64,000 nucleotides of DNA, from assembly GCA_033182465.1 (NCBI GenBank), contig CP137324.1, forward strand, positions 2,356,001-2,420,000, read 5' to 3'. Both the position numbers and the translations under genes were made by a program. The notes under the pieces were generated by a model that was not told the DNA's origin, made no database searches, and saw only the letters and a list, made by a program, of their open reading frames with translations. This DNA is from Sanghuangporus weigelae. Taxonomy: Eukaryota > Basidiomycota > Agaricomycetes > Hymenochaetales > Hymenochaetaceae. Positions 22,836 through 34,386 of this stretch are shown here, one piece after another (position 1 is the stretch's first letter; the number at the start of each line of letters is the position of its first letter).

Positions 22836-24201
22836 TGTCTACAGAGAAGGACTGTTGCATCAGATAATAAAACGCAGAACAAGGGAACAGAAGACATACC
22901 CAGGGTGTCTTGTTCAAGGAAGGGCAGGATCCCACGATCGGCAACTTCGCTCGATTCTCGCGTCACTGAGAAAGCGGTAAAGTGGAAGCAAAGATCGAGG
23001 AGAGATGACGGTGAAAGGGAAAGAGCGATAAGGTCAAACAGATGAGAGGTCTCCTTTAATTGAAGGAGAGCATTCACGCTCGGAGAGTCGGTTAAGATTC
23101 ATTCCAGGATCCCAGCTGGCGCCTGTATGAGTTTCCTTGAGTTCTCAGCGAGATCCGGAGGAACACCCGCACTGTGTTTCCTTTTCGCCCATCATTAAAA
23201 ACTCGTTCAAACCGACAATCTTGAGTGAGTATATAGTCCAATTACTTGCCACGGTTTTCGGGGGAAGATGAAAGGAATCTCACCAGAAAACCGTGCCTTA
23301 CAGAAAGAAATGGACACTTTCCACGACGTTTGTTGCTTGAGAAAGAGTTGGTTGTGATTTTCTTCATCAGCTCGGAGCGTTCACACGGCGATACCGCTAT
23401 CTTGGCTCCAACCGATGGTTTGGAGTAATTCCGGAATAGGAAGTATTCTGAAGTCCCGCCTGCCGGTAAATTGACTTCCCGCGTCCTGCTTTTTCGGCTC
23501 GGCTCGGCACAGGGAAACACGAGGCTGGAGGAGACTGACCACTTGCTTGGGCGAACCGGTCCAATGGTCCGGTCATTATTCAATACAATGGAGGGACCTG
23601 GTAAAACTACAAAACTCTAAGATTCCCTGGTCATCCTCTTCCATAGACTTGGGAACATACCGATGTTCTGGGTCAACATAGGAGGAGTGTGAATAAACAC
23701 CTTCTCTTGGCTCTTGGAAGAGTTGTGGATGCTGGGGAGTAACTTATGTGATTCCATCTTTCCCGCTTTCGGCCACTGTTATACAAACAAAATGCCTAAC
23801 TGGAGATGAGCGTCCACCCATATCATTCAGAAGTGAGTAGCTGATTGATTATTACCACATACATTTTGATAATGGTTTCGCAATAAGAGACCTAACGAAC
23901 GAGTAAGTTACGTAAGAAACGCGTGAACTTGGTTTTTCTGTTTGGACCAATCGGACGACACGATCGCGTTTGTGAGAGAACGTCCTCAATTCAATGTATT
24001 CAACGACGTATACATGTCATGAAAAGTAAATCGTAAAGCACAATAACCGGAATCGATCATCAGGATAGAATAAACAGAGTTTGGACGGAACCAAACTCAA
24101 TAGCTCTCGAAAACTGCAAGAAAACCCGGAAGGGGATGTGGGATTAAGTGACGCAACGTTGAGTCCGCGCTCTGAGTATTACGATTCTTAGTACACGCAT
24201 T
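22836..24201. promoter_or_regulatory. Ca2+-ATPase upstream region and long spacer
   Basis: These 1.37 kb contain no supported gene. An ATCAGATAA string lies at 22859-22867, 24 bases before the ATPase ATG; it equals the iron-GATA consensus but one hit per window is expected by chance. CT-rich tracts between 23240 and 23600 give only spurious frames. The 24000-24200 end is the 3' flank of the siderophore transporter. Confidence 0.4.
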
Positions 24202-26403
24202 TCAGGCTTTCTCAACCTTCTCCACCTTCGGTGCCTTAAGCTTGATGCTCTTAACGTACTCGACCTCGGCGTCTTCTAGGCTCTGCTTATCTCCAAGCCT
24301 CGGGTTGCGAAGAGCCAAGGCGCAAAGCAGGAAAGGAACGCACAAGGCCGTGCCAGTGATGCACAGAATCTTCTGTGCATCATTATACGCATGTACCATC
24401 TGCTCGCGCTCTGGAGTTCCTACGGGATAGGAGAGAATGAACGTTAGAGGCGCGCCGTATGCCTCCGAGGCCAGAGTGCTGTTGCCGAGGTAGGTGTTCA
24501 GTTTCTCAGGCAATGTATTTGTCCAGATGGCCTGAAAATCACGCATTACTTAAAAGGAAGTGGAAAAGACCCGAGGAACATACCCCGGAAACTGCAGCAC
24601 CGATGGCAGACCCTACGTTGTACGCAGCAAGGTAAAGTGCAGTCACAAGCGCCACATCTGACGTGGATAATCAGGACCTCTTCAGTTCACGAGGGTTAGA
24701 CTCTGTACTCACGTTCATGTCGCGTTGCTGCTTGAACGATAGCCTGTACAGTATACGGAGTGAAACCGCCCGCGACACCCAACACGATCTGCGAGCCGAT
24801 CATACCAGCCGTCTCTCCAGACCCTCCTTGGCCACGGAACCGAATCAACATGCCCATCGCAAGAGCGAAGATGAGTACACCAGTCACAGCAAACCACTTA
24901 AGGTAGCGCACGTGGCGAACGACAAGACCGACAATAAGACCAGTGATAACGGAAGTAAACGAATAGAGGAAGGCGATGCGGGTCGAACTTAGCACAGTCT
25001 GATCGAATGAGACTTGGAGAATAGTGAAGAGGTAACTTATTTACAGTGTAAGTTGGTGGACAAGATGATAGCAGAAATCACTCACTCTCCCTGAAGATAC
25101 CAAACTGTATTAAGCATTACAGCACATCCTAATCCACCAATACTGAAAAGAAGGGAGTATCAGACCCGTAATCAGAAGTTTACAAGTCAAGAACGTACAT
25201 GGAACGATCCTTCAGGAGGTGCAATGGCATTATCGGGAACCTTGCATATCTCTGCTCCCAGAGAACGAAGACAGGGATCAATAGGAATCCGATAACGAGC
25301 ATACAAATCATGCCCGCGTGAGCCCAGCGAGAAGACTCGCCGCCAGCAAGGGTCAATGGAAGTAGGATGAGAGAGAGGAACGCGCAAATAAGGACGAGGC
25401 CGGCGAGGTCTACGCGCCAGAAAAGGTCCTCGAAAAACGCTTTGTTGGAGCCATGTAATTGTCTGAGAGTCTTTAAACCAATAAGTCTGCCCTGCTTCTT
25501 TGCTCTGCGTGCAGCAACCACGAGAACGTTAATAACTGGCAAGGATAAAGCCGGTAACAGTATGGCAAACATCCCCACCCCCCAGCGCCATGTGGTGTTT
25601 TCGAGGATCGCCTCGGTGATGTTTCCGCTGACCCATGCGTTGATCTTATACCCATGTCAGCCTGAGAAATTGAGAGGCGTTACTGAAACTCACGAGGTAC
25701 GGAGTAGCAGGTATGTACGAGAAGAAGAGACGGTTCCGCAGCGTCGTTGTATCGGCAATGATGATTTCTACCATCAATTGCACGCCTGTCATACCCAACT
25801 GATATATAATCTAATGATTGTGCTGTTAGCCATTGCAAAGAATCAACGAGAATAGCACTCACTGCACCACCCGAAAATTCTCCAACATTGTGGGAAGCAG
25901 CTTCAACTATCGTACCTGAGAGATATCAGCTTTTTCTGATTCGATGGTGTTCGGCCGCATTGACAAATTTTACCTACGACATAGGCGATAACGGAGACTG
26001 TCAATAGCTCCACACGACCAAAAACATCTCCAATGCGTCCATAAGCGGGTTGAGCAGCAGCAGCTATGATTGACCTGACCGTTCCTACCGTGGAAAGCAA
26101 GGGCAAGTTGGAAAAATCGTTCGTTGCCGTAGTTTGAAACGCATAACGAACGCTGCCATCTGATCATAGAGGTGAATGAATACCGTTTGAAACGGAAAGA
26201 CACAGAGAAGTTTGCTAACCAAGTCCATACACATATGATAAAAGGAAAATGCCGACGAACAAAGCAACTTTCAAAGGAAGCGTGAACGCATTTGAAATTG
26301 CTTCAATGCGGAGCACACCCGGGCTCTCCAACAGGTGGTGCTCTGAGGACACTTCACTATCGCTTGCCTGAGACTTGGTATCGTTTTTTTCTTCAGTCGC
26401 CAT
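24202..26403 (-). CDS. Siderophore-iron transporter, MFS (SIT/ARN family)
   Basis: This is a 14-segment major facilitator of the SIT family, which imports ferric siderophores by proton symport. It starts at 26403 (MATEEKNDTKSQASDS) and stops at 24202. At least six short introns interrupt it. Characteristic segments are ATSNDFSNLPLL-like sequence near 26110, RSIIAAAAQPAYGRIGDVFG, INAWVSGNITEAI, WRWGVGMFAILLP, LFWRVDLAGLVL, RYARFPIMPLHLL, and the C-terminal loop SGAIWTNTLPEKLNTYL. The gating pattern of a cytosolic-loop GRIGDVFGR motif A is present. The C-terminus is Lys-rich (KLKAPKVEKVEKA). A perfect iron-GATA site lies 117 bases upstream of the start. The substrate siderophore cannot be told. 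Confidence 0.9.
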
Positions 26404-26519
26404 AAGTCCGAGAACTCTCAGTTAGAAACGGCCTTGCAGGAGAAGCACCAGAGGCCTCGTGTAGGTCCTCGAGGAGAGAGAAGCAGAGTCGGAAAATTGG
26501 CCTTGGTCTTATGGGCATC

Positions 26520-26528
26520 TTATCTGAT
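26520..26528 (-). promoter_or_regulatory. Iron-responsive GATA-factor site ATCAGATAA
   Basis: TTATCTGAT on the plus strand reads ATCAGATAA toward the transporter gene, 117 bases before its ATG. This is an exact match to ATCWGATAA, the established site of fungal iron repressors of the Urbs1/SreA/Fep1 type, which silence siderophore genes when iron is plentiful. Placement before a siderophore transporter makes chance less likely, although about one match is expected per window at random. Confidence 0.65.
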
Positions 26529-27070
26529 TGACAAATAGCTTGTCAGATCCATCTACTTAATCATCCCACTAGGCACTTACTAAGTTACTTCGGATCCGAG
26601 AACATCCGAATCGGTCCGTTGATACAGAAAATATGGTCGAGACCACCGCCTGAAAACCAGTAAATGAACGTCTCGTTCCCTATATCGAATATAAATCTCG
26701 GAGACAAGCTGGGAAATGTTGTTATTTGGCGGAATATGAATAGAGAGCACGGAATCCTCGCCTATGCTCACTGTGCTGAGAGACAAAGAGTGTCGAAGTC
26801 GTTGGGCTGTCCGAGAGACCGCATACGGAAGATAGAATTCTTCCCTGGCTTGGCAAGGCACCACTCCAACCCTAAATAACGGAATCGACACTTCAACACA
26901 TGCTCTAAAATCGAGACGATTCGACGATTCGACGAGCATAAAGACCGAAGTGTCGAAAAGAGGCTTATAATGACAGTATCACTTCTAGAGATGTACAGTA
27001 GTCGGTTTTCTCCATCACAGTTCTACATTGTAGTGCATCCGTCATTCAACACCTCAGATTGATTCGCACC
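26529..27070. other. Intergenic, no gene seen
   Basis: The spacer lies between the siderophore transporter promoter and the end of the DUF4112 gene. A palindromic cluster (cgattcgacgattcgacg near 26920) is present. No coding signal or RNA gene is found. Confidence 0.35.
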
Positions 27071-27853
27071 TCATTCCACACCCAGACGGTTTCTGCGCTC
27101 CCGCACACGTTCCTCAAGATACCTCTCAAAGGCGAAAGAATTTCGGCTGTTTACCTTGTACCATGCTATCCACAGGCCTCCGACAAAAGGAATCAAGCCC
27201 GGAATCTCGGAAATCCCATGGCGCACGTACAGCATCAATTTAACTCCACACGGAAGGCTAGGCAAGAGACATGAGTGCTACTCGACGCAAGGAGAGTCAC
27301 CGAGAAGAGTGCCTACTCGACTTTCTGAGCTTTCAGGTTTACTTTACACACGCCGAGCGTGACATCGATAATTGGGCCTAGCGCCGGAATGACACCTAAA
27401 AATAGCATGGTTGTGAATGTGGTTATAGTAGCAGTAGCATCGAAGAAGTAAATACCAAACATCGTAGTTTTTCCTAGTCTGAGGCCGCAACAGCTGCAAC
27501 CGCAGCCACAGCAACCGGTATAATCTAGCTTATAGGCATTCTTTCGAACCTGGGTCAAGACCTTTGCTTCCTTATGCGTGAGTCCACGGGGAAGCGGACG
27601 CTATCAGGCGTGTTCAGTTAAAAACGAACTGCATGACAATTGCCCAGACTGTGCGCACCTCAACTTCCCTTCCTTCTTCATTATACTCGTACATCGGATT
27701 CGCCACCTCATACTTATCGGAAACTTCTTCTGCCTTCCTTTTGAAAAGTTTCCTTGCGATCTTGGCCAATATACTCTCCTTCCGTCGCTTGCCACCTTTC
27801 TTGGATTTTCCTTTGGCGGCGGGCTGCCTCGGTGGAGCGGACTTTATTGCCAT
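27071..27853 (-). CDS. DUF4112 family protein
   Basis: Four exons, 27853-27659, 27600-27456, 27395-27317 and 27257-27071, close in phase and give 201 aa. The N-terminal 50 residues are strongly basic (KGKSKKGGKRRKESILAK). The segment RGLTHKEAKVLTQVRKNAY matches the start of DUF4112. It is followed by two hydrophobic stretches typical of the family (GVIPALGPIIDVTLGV and SEIPGLIPFVGGLWIAWYK), each with the repeated IP-x-G/L-G pattern, and a charged end (RYLEERVRERRN). The family is small, fungal and bacterial, membrane-associated and without known function. A dense cysteine cluster, CCGCGCSCC, lies at about residue 90 and is unusually rich. The third intron (27258-27316) has a weak donor, GTAGGC. 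Confidence 0.8.
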
Positions 27854-28663
27854 ATCCTAAGATCGATGATCGCAAAATCTTGGCGGAGTGCAGGTAAACG
27901 CTCGGCATCCTTTTGTCCTGAACTGAAGAATGCAAAGTTGTTCGGGCGCTGAGTCAGACTACCCAATTGACACATTGTCGCGGCGGTGCTCGACATCTTT
28001 ACCATGCAGTGTCATGAACGTATGGTGCCACAGCTTCGATTCACGGGTGTGCGATCGTTACCAATGCCGAATGCTTCGAATTGAAGGTGATAGGATCTCA
28101 GGAAAGAACTACGAAACTCGTCATGTACACTTTCTAATCATATGCCAGTTTAGCCAGAAAACACGCAGTAGGCAATAAACGAGACCAGTTCATCTCCGAA
28201 ATGGGTCCGCGAGAATTTGCAGTTGAGATTGTTGATCCTGGCAACATCTGTCGCAACTAAACGTAGGATGATTGGAGAGAGAATGAGTAAGAGAGTCGAC
28301 ACATCTACGTGTCTATCTCCAGGGCAATAATTTTCGTAGCAGTCGACTGAGGTCCTCAACCAACCAATCAAGCGAAAAGTAAGTAGCTTAAGATCACCAT
28401 TAAACGCGGCTGCTGAAGTTGTCGTTCGGCAACTCCCGCAACAGATAATACCACATGTGGCGACGTGGCGTGCGTCATCCAGCACTTCCCATTTATATCT
28501 CAGTTGCATAGTCCCACGGGGTTGTATTTCACTACTTTGCACAAGTGTGTTGCAAACTACTTCACTGAGACTCTGAAGATGCTCGTTAACCGGCCGAATG
28601 ACTACTTGCCCACTGCGGTCGTCTCAGCAGACCTGACCTCGCGTAGGCGAATGCGAGTCCGTC
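27854..28663. other. Intergenic, likely divergent promoters
   Basis: This is the spacer between the starts of a minus-strand and a plus-strand gene. Short frames here lack coding character. No TATA box or known regulator site stands out. Confidence 0.35.
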
Positions 28664-29902
28664 ATGTGTCAATGGAATCCCGACAACAAGCATCCGAAAC
28701 GCAGATGTAGACACGGTCATCGACATCATGAAGTACTTTACAATGAAGTCATTCCAAGTGAGCCACCTGTAATCTGGTGCAACGCACCGGACTGTTGGAC
28801 AGTCTGCGCCTATGGGTCGAGGCTGAAAGTCTATCGCGGTACGTTGTACACAACCGATATCGATTCATTCCAAGCAACTGACATGATCATTGTCATTCTC
28901 TTTCCGATTCTTCTCTTTGAAGGTCTCAAGGCATGGTTTGCTGATTTCTTCTTTACACCAGTCCACCGAACCGATGACGTGAGACAGGCTTATCCCGACC
29001 AGCCTTCTATCCAAAGATATCAGACTTTCAGCGAGTTCAATAAACTCCGGTATAAAGGATCGCTTAGTACGCCGTCTGTTCCGCAAATGCCTCCAAAATC
29101 TTCTCCGCCAGGCTATTTATTGGACAGTCAAGCCGTTCTTGATATCCGAGCCGAGAAGCCCAATAAGGGTTATCGAGGCCTCTCTGGTCCTCGGATGACC
29201 GATCCTATCAACGCCAAATCTGTCAATGAAGCTTCTTCCTCAAATCCTCGATCTAATGGAAATACTCAGCCTATTACTACATTATACTCTGCTAATACGG
29301 AAAGCGACCCGAGATCTGAGGCTTATCCTTCAAGTTATGAAGCGAAGACGTTATCCTCAAACACCTCTCCGGCCACGGAAATTCCGTATTCGTACCCTTC
29401 TCCCTTCACTCAGACGCCTCTCGGAGTCAAAGATCAGGAGTTGAATCGTCACTATCCATTCACTTCTCCGACTGAGTTCGAGAATCAGATTAGGTATCCT
29501 TACCCAAGCGCTGATACAGACGAAACATATCCTCGAACTCCTCAGACTAGGAAATTGGATCCAACATATTCATATTCCACCCCATTCCAAGAGCTGTATT
29601 CCAACTATCCTGGTCCTTTAATTCCAAAGTACAACGACGGATCATCGTATTTCCCCGGCCCCCAGCGGAATGAGGGTATTCAATCCGGTTACCCGTACTC
29701 GAATCATCCTCAATTGTCTTCTCCAAAGCCCGAAGCTTACCCATTTCCCAAAGTCAAGAAGCCCAGTCCTACTAGGTCGCGAGAGGCGAAGCCCAAGCCT
29801 GCATACTCGGAATATTCTCCTGACGTCCAAGCCCTGCTTGGGACACAAGCCACTGGTCGATATTCGCGTTACTCTCCTTACAGTCCCACTAGAAAACTTT
29901 AG
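28664..29902 (+). CDS. Tyr/Pro/Ser-rich hypothetical protein
   Basis: One uninterrupted frame of 412 codons starts MCQWNPDNKHPKRRC; a stop lies closely upstream in frame. The N-terminal 60 residues are Cys/His-rich (CRHGHRHH, WCNAPDCWTVC). From about residue 110 on it is low-complexity, with recurring YPxxYP-like units (IPYSYPSPFTQTPLG, YSYSTPFQELYSNYPG) and a basic PTRSREAKPKPAYSEYSP end. The hydrophobic stretch IIVILFPILLFEG near residue 80 may not be real. A GTACGT donor at 28839 and a TTGAAG acceptor at 28922, with a CTGAC branch-like site, would remove 84 bases in frame and take it out. Family and function are not recognised. A 50-base tandem duplication starts in the last codons and includes the stop. 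Confidence 0.6.
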   Translation: MCQWNPDNKHPKRRCRHGHRHHEVLYNEVIPSEPPVIWCNAPDCWTVCAYGSRLKVYRGTLYTTDIDSFQATDMIIVILFPILLFEGLKAWFADFFFTPVHRTDDVRQAYPDQPSIQRYQTFSEFNKLRYKGSLSTPSVPQMPPKSSPPGYLLDSQAVLDIRAEKPNKGYRGLSGPRMTDPINAKSVNEASSSNPRSNGNTQPITTLYSANTESDPRSEAYPSSYEAKTLSSNTSPATEIPYSYPSPFTQTPLGVKDQELNRHYPFTSPTEFENQIRYPYPSADTDETYPRTPQTRKLDPTYSYSTPFQELYSNYPGPLIPKYNDGSSYFPGPQRNEGIQSGYPYSNHPQLSSPKPEAYPFPKVKKPSPTRSREAKPKPAYSEYSPDVQALLGTQATGRYSRYSPYSPTRKL

Positions 29903-29970
29903 CAAGTCTTCATTCGCGTTACTCTCCTTACAGTCCCGCTAGAAAACTTTAGCAAGTCTTCATTCGCGTT
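29863..29970. repeat. 50-bp tandem duplication across a stop codon
   Basis: A 50-base unit beginning ttcgcgttactctcc is present at 29863-29912 and again at 29913-29962, with one base different (cccac/cccgc). A third start of eight bases follows. The first copy contains the stop codon of the Tyr/Pro-rich gene, so the second copy lies in its 3' untranslated region. The near identity suggests a recent duplication. Confidence 0.9.
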
Positions 29971-30054
29971 TCAGATTCTGCATAGTTTTTTTTTAAATCG
30001 CCCTCCACAATACAATTTCAAGTACTTTGCCTCCTTGCCTAGATACATAATTCA

Positions 30055-31847
30055 TCAAGAAAGATAAACAATGACCGCTTCCGAGTCTTGGACGACGATA
30101 GACGCCGTCCCTTGTCTAACGGGAACGCTCTCCGTCGCTTGCGTCCCAGAAGGCGCACAAGACGAGTCGAACGTTCCACCTCCAATGGTGACGCCTTGAC
30201 CCGATAAAGCCGGTGCGCTTGGTGCCGTGAAACGCTTCGCCTGCACAGAAGACAGGTTCAAGCCCAGCCCTGACAATACAACATTCGCTGAACCCCGGAT
30301 TCCTGAACCGGAATAATACACCGAGTTATACAGCAGAATGCGCACTGTTGCGCTGTTAGTGTCAGAAAAGACCGCATACACGCCCAGGAAAGTCGTCCCG
30401 GAATCAAGCATTACAAGTCGCGTGATAAATGAAGAGCCGAGAAACTCAGATACGAAGTAGGCACCATAATAAGGTGCGGCAACGCTTGAGATACCCCAAA
30501 AGCAGTATGCCTTCAATAGCGTATGAGAACGTACACCAGTTGTCAGAGTTTGGGCTCGCTCTTACGCAATTTCCAATGGTACCTTGATGAAAATAAAGTC
30601 TGTCGACTCCAGTGAGTGCACCTTGAAGAACGTAGTCCATCACCCAAAGGCCTGCGCCAAAAGTAGGGCTGATTCCACCTCCGCCACACGTCGCTAAGAT
30701 ATTCAACGTTAGTATCGAAGCCAATTAGTAACGTTTGAGCTAAACGCACCAGAGTTTGTTTCTCCAAGAAAATAGGACTTTCCTACACCATGGGCTGCTT
30801 CGGCTTCAGCAGCATATTGGCTGGTATATGATACAATCCCACTATACCCAAGAATTGTCAGCTGAGCTCGCAAGCATCACTCAATTGAAGCAAACGTACG
30901 AGTGACTCATGAGATTTGAAAGATTAGTAGACGCACCTCCACAAGCAGATTGAGGATAGGAATGCCCTGAAAATGTTTTGACGAATGCGATGGCATCACC
31001 AAGAATAGGTATGAGACCTGCTGTTGACCATCTCGGGTACTGTAGATACACGGCTCCTTGGAAGATGTCACCGACCTTCAATAATCCCGCGGGATCAGAA
31101 GGCTTTTTTTGCAAGGTGTTTCAAGAGCAACTTACAGAGGATGAAAGTTCTGTGAACCAACTCTTTTGGCTGGCACCATCCGATGCTGGAATCCATGATG
31201 CTCCTCCTGCTATCGGTGAACTGCTCGAATAGACTGAGAGACAAGTCAGGACGGACCGAAACCACAGTCGCAAGGAGAGAAATAGCGTACGATCAGGCTC
31301 GTTACCCAGCTCAAGGGCTAATAGTCCCGTCACGCGCTGTACTGCTTCTTCTGCCCCTGCTCGCGTATTGTCTATGTTGTTAAGTTGCCTATTGAGTCCA
31401 ATAGTGACGTCGCCTGCCAGCTGTCCCGCGAGAGTAAAGAACGAGGGCCCGTAGGTGAGAGTTGCGGGTGCATCAGCAGGCGATGCGACTGTATAGTTGA
31501 CAGGTTGCGCTAGATTCGCATCAAAAGTGGCGCGATCTCTTAAAGAAAGGTTGGTGATCCATTATTAGCCAGAGTGTTATTTTAAGAACGCACTGAGTTG
31601 TGCCACCGATACGGACTGCAGGAGGTGCTCCTCTCAGCGTGTCAATGTTCGCCAGACAGGTCATGGTCCCGCTCAGTTCCGTGTACCCTGGAAACGCAAA
31701 GAACTCGATTGATACGCTTAGCAACGAGGGATCCACGATAACTGCAGATGACGGAGCAGCGGATGGAACGACGAATGTTGTGGTAGTCTGTGCCAATGAA
31801 ACATATTCAGAGCTCAAGATTATTATCGATATGAGAAGCCAGCGCAT
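30055..31847 (-). CDS. Secreted glycoside hydrolase family 79 (glucuronidase-like)
   Basis: The protein starts at 31847 with a signal peptide (MRWLLISIIILSS then VSLAQ). The mature part follows the GH79 plan: a beta/alpha-barrel with VRIGGTTQ early, the acid/base Glu in LALELGNEPDR, and the nucleophile Glu in YFLGETNS. A C-terminal beta domain ends with QDSEAVIVYLS. These enzymes remove glucuronic acid or 4-O-methyl-glucuronic acid from glycans such as arabinogalactan proteins. In mushrooms they are secreted for plant cell-wall breakdown. Introns of about 50-60 bases split the gene into at least five exons; junctions near 31590, 31290, 31110, 30890 and 30510 join these blocks. I did not fix every boundary. 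Confidence 0.8.
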
Positions 31848-32881
31848 GGTGCGATCTTGAGCGAGCGGATATCGTTCTAAGCTCGCAAATTGTGCAGACG
31901 GCTGAAAGATGGGAAGAGAAACTTACAATATATCAGTTCTTAGCGTAGATTATGACGTGTAAACCCATATTAGTAGGAGAATGGAAGACCACGCCATACA
32001 GCACGAGCGGAGAAATCAAGCCGCCTCCCAGTTTCGGATAATAGCATTCGGCTGCGTTGCAGTGTCATAAGATGGTTAGAAAGGTAAGGAAAAGCTTTAC
32101 ACGGAAGCACGTACCAACATGATTCATCTGTCTGCGGCTCATAGTCTACGTACTACATACCCAACGAGGTCCATAAAGCATAGATCTACGCACGATGACC
32201 TAGAATAGTACGTTCCTTTTACTTGCTTCTACGCGCAGGATTTCCTATAAGGCAGAAACTCCTTCAGGGCGGGAGAGAATATCGAGGTAGTGTCGGACCG
32301 TCAGAAACCGGGATACGTCAAGTGGTATCAATCAGCACAAGAACACTCTTGAGCAGGTAAGTTAAGTTAATGATCAGCCACGCAACTTCCACGTGAACAA
32401 CGCTGCAGGTGCCAGCAGATGAAGCGGACCGTCCAACAATTTAGTTCAGCGTTTGATCTTATCGCAGCAGTCTATAGAAGAGAAGCATTGTGTACCGGCG
32501 AAGAAAAGCCCAAGTCACAGAGCACAGGTAACCCTGTATTCTACACGGTCGATGATGGTGATGTGCCACTGCCACTGCCACGCGGTCGGTCGTCAAGCAC
32601 GCCACGTGCCAAACACGATCCCGAGGCGTCGATCTCACCTTCGTTTACAATAATGAAAATGTGTAGTATGAAAATTTATTGACCAACACACTATATATGA
32701 GAACAACGCGGAAAGATAAAAATTTCCCCAAGAGCGATATAAAATTCACGAGCAATAGTGTGGAATGATCTCGAGTAAGAAGAACAATCGCTAACAGCAG
32801 CGCAAGTTTTTATAAATATTAGATGACTCGACAAACATAACGAGACGAAATCTTCGTTCCAGTCTAACATTAGGCTTCCTC
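31848..32881. other. Intergenic, no gene seen
   Basis: The first part is the upstream region of GH79; the second is the 3' flank of the C2H2 gene. A run of GCCACTGCCACTGCCAC-like short tandem repeats lies near 32563. No coding frame of note and no RNA gene. Confidence 0.35.
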
Positions 32882-34386
32882 TCAGTCAGCAGTCTGTTCA
32901 AGTTGAGAGCTATCCTCGTTCTCTTTTTCGTGTATCAGCTCCATATGCCGTCGCACTGCATCATCCCGGCTCAGGACCTTTCTACAGATCCCGCATGAAG
33001 GTAGAGAGGTTGAATGTACCTTAGCACACTTCTCATGCTTGTTCCGCTCCCTAACGGATGCAAACTCAAAACTCGGCTTGTTACATCCTGGGAGACGACA
33101 ACAAATTCCGGTAGAAATTTTGGAGGTTGCTGGCGACGTAGTTCGCTTGCGCTTCAACAGCCTCGGTGCGACATCGTCATATTGAGAGTTGCAGGTGGTA
33201 TTCTTGCTCCCAGGGGAGTTCGTTCCAACGGTACAGTTACGGGTGGTGGCGAGGGAAGATTCGGCATGAACTCCAAAGGAGGAGACAGAAGTTGCAGAGG
33301 AATGCCTCTAGAAAGACCGATCTCCACGAATTCTTTGAGGCTTCTAGCAGAACGATGGCTCGATTCAGCGATAGGCGGGTGAAGTGTCGATGATTTTTTG
33401 ACTGTCCCGTAATAGGAAGGAGCGAACTGGCTCCCGAACGTTCTAGGCTGTCCATTGTTTGCTAGATGGGAGCCACCAGCCGGCGTACTATTCTGTGCTT
33501 GAATATTGAGTTTCAATGATGGAGCCATTTGAGCCACCGTGTTTCCTTGGGAGATAGAGAAATTAAAATCGCATTCGACATTAGAGCGTGGCATCTGCGT
33601 TGAAGCATAACGTTCTCCAGGCTCAGGACAGGTCATGTGTCCTGGGACCAGAAAACATTTTCAACAAAGAAGAGGGTAAGAAAGGCCAAGCACATACCCT
33701 TTGAAATGACAAAGGAACCAATACACTCAGAACCTCCATTGTTCGCTGTCTTTACTAATCCAACCTGCGCATTGAGCCACTGTTGTGATCCGGGATCACT
33801 GACATTTAGGGTGGCTTTGCATCCATCGAGCACTATAAAGGATGGGTCGGGCCATGCTGAACTTCTGTTGATTACCTTCATTCCCCCTTGTCCATTGAAG
33901 TAGCCACTCAGTTTATGATTACTGGAATCCCCTTCCAGAATTGAAGCTGGGTCTAGAGTCAATGTAAAGGTGGAAGGAAGCGAGACATCGTCGTGGCTAG
34001 GAGTATCCACACCTGATGTTCGTGTCGCATTATCTGAAGAAGCTCCGAGTGCCTCAGAATTCGTAGATTCAGCATCCCGGAGGTTACTGCTTTGCATAAA
34101 CGTAGCAGACTGGAGGGCAGGATGGAGTCCGTGGCGGGCAAGCATCTTAGCTTGGAACGCGGATGTCATTTGTCGACCACCAGCTGAAGGCTTTGGCAAG
34201 AAATTGTCTTGTGAGGATAATGGTAGCTTCTCCAGCTTCGCTTCTCATAAGATTAAATACTGGGCAGCAAGCCAACGTACTCGCCTTCCTCAGTAATGTC
34301 TGCCTTAGTTCTTCTAGACTTCCCGGCTTGTCCGGGATCGAATCTCCCGAAGCGGCATGCTCAAGAACGTACTCCACAAGCACCAT
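32882..34386 (-). CDS. C2H2 zinc-finger protein, paralogue of the 1-kb gene
   Basis: Four exons are inferred: 34386-34281, 34183-33698, 33641-33241 and 33151-32882, giving about 420 aa. The first two introns have strong donors (GTACGT, GTATGT). The last (33152-33240, donor GTAACT) is less sure and was chosen to join the frames. The protein starts MVLVEYVLEHAASGD. The middle is Ser-rich with a hydrophobic patch (SFIVLDGCKATLNVSDPG). A basic KRKRTTSP stretch leads into an irregular finger (CRLPGCNKPSFEFAS) and a classical C-x2-C-x12-H-x4-H finger (CGICRKVLSRDDAVRRHM). Both fingers match the gene at 2-1023. A transcription-regulator role is likely; targets are unknown. Confidence 0.75.
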
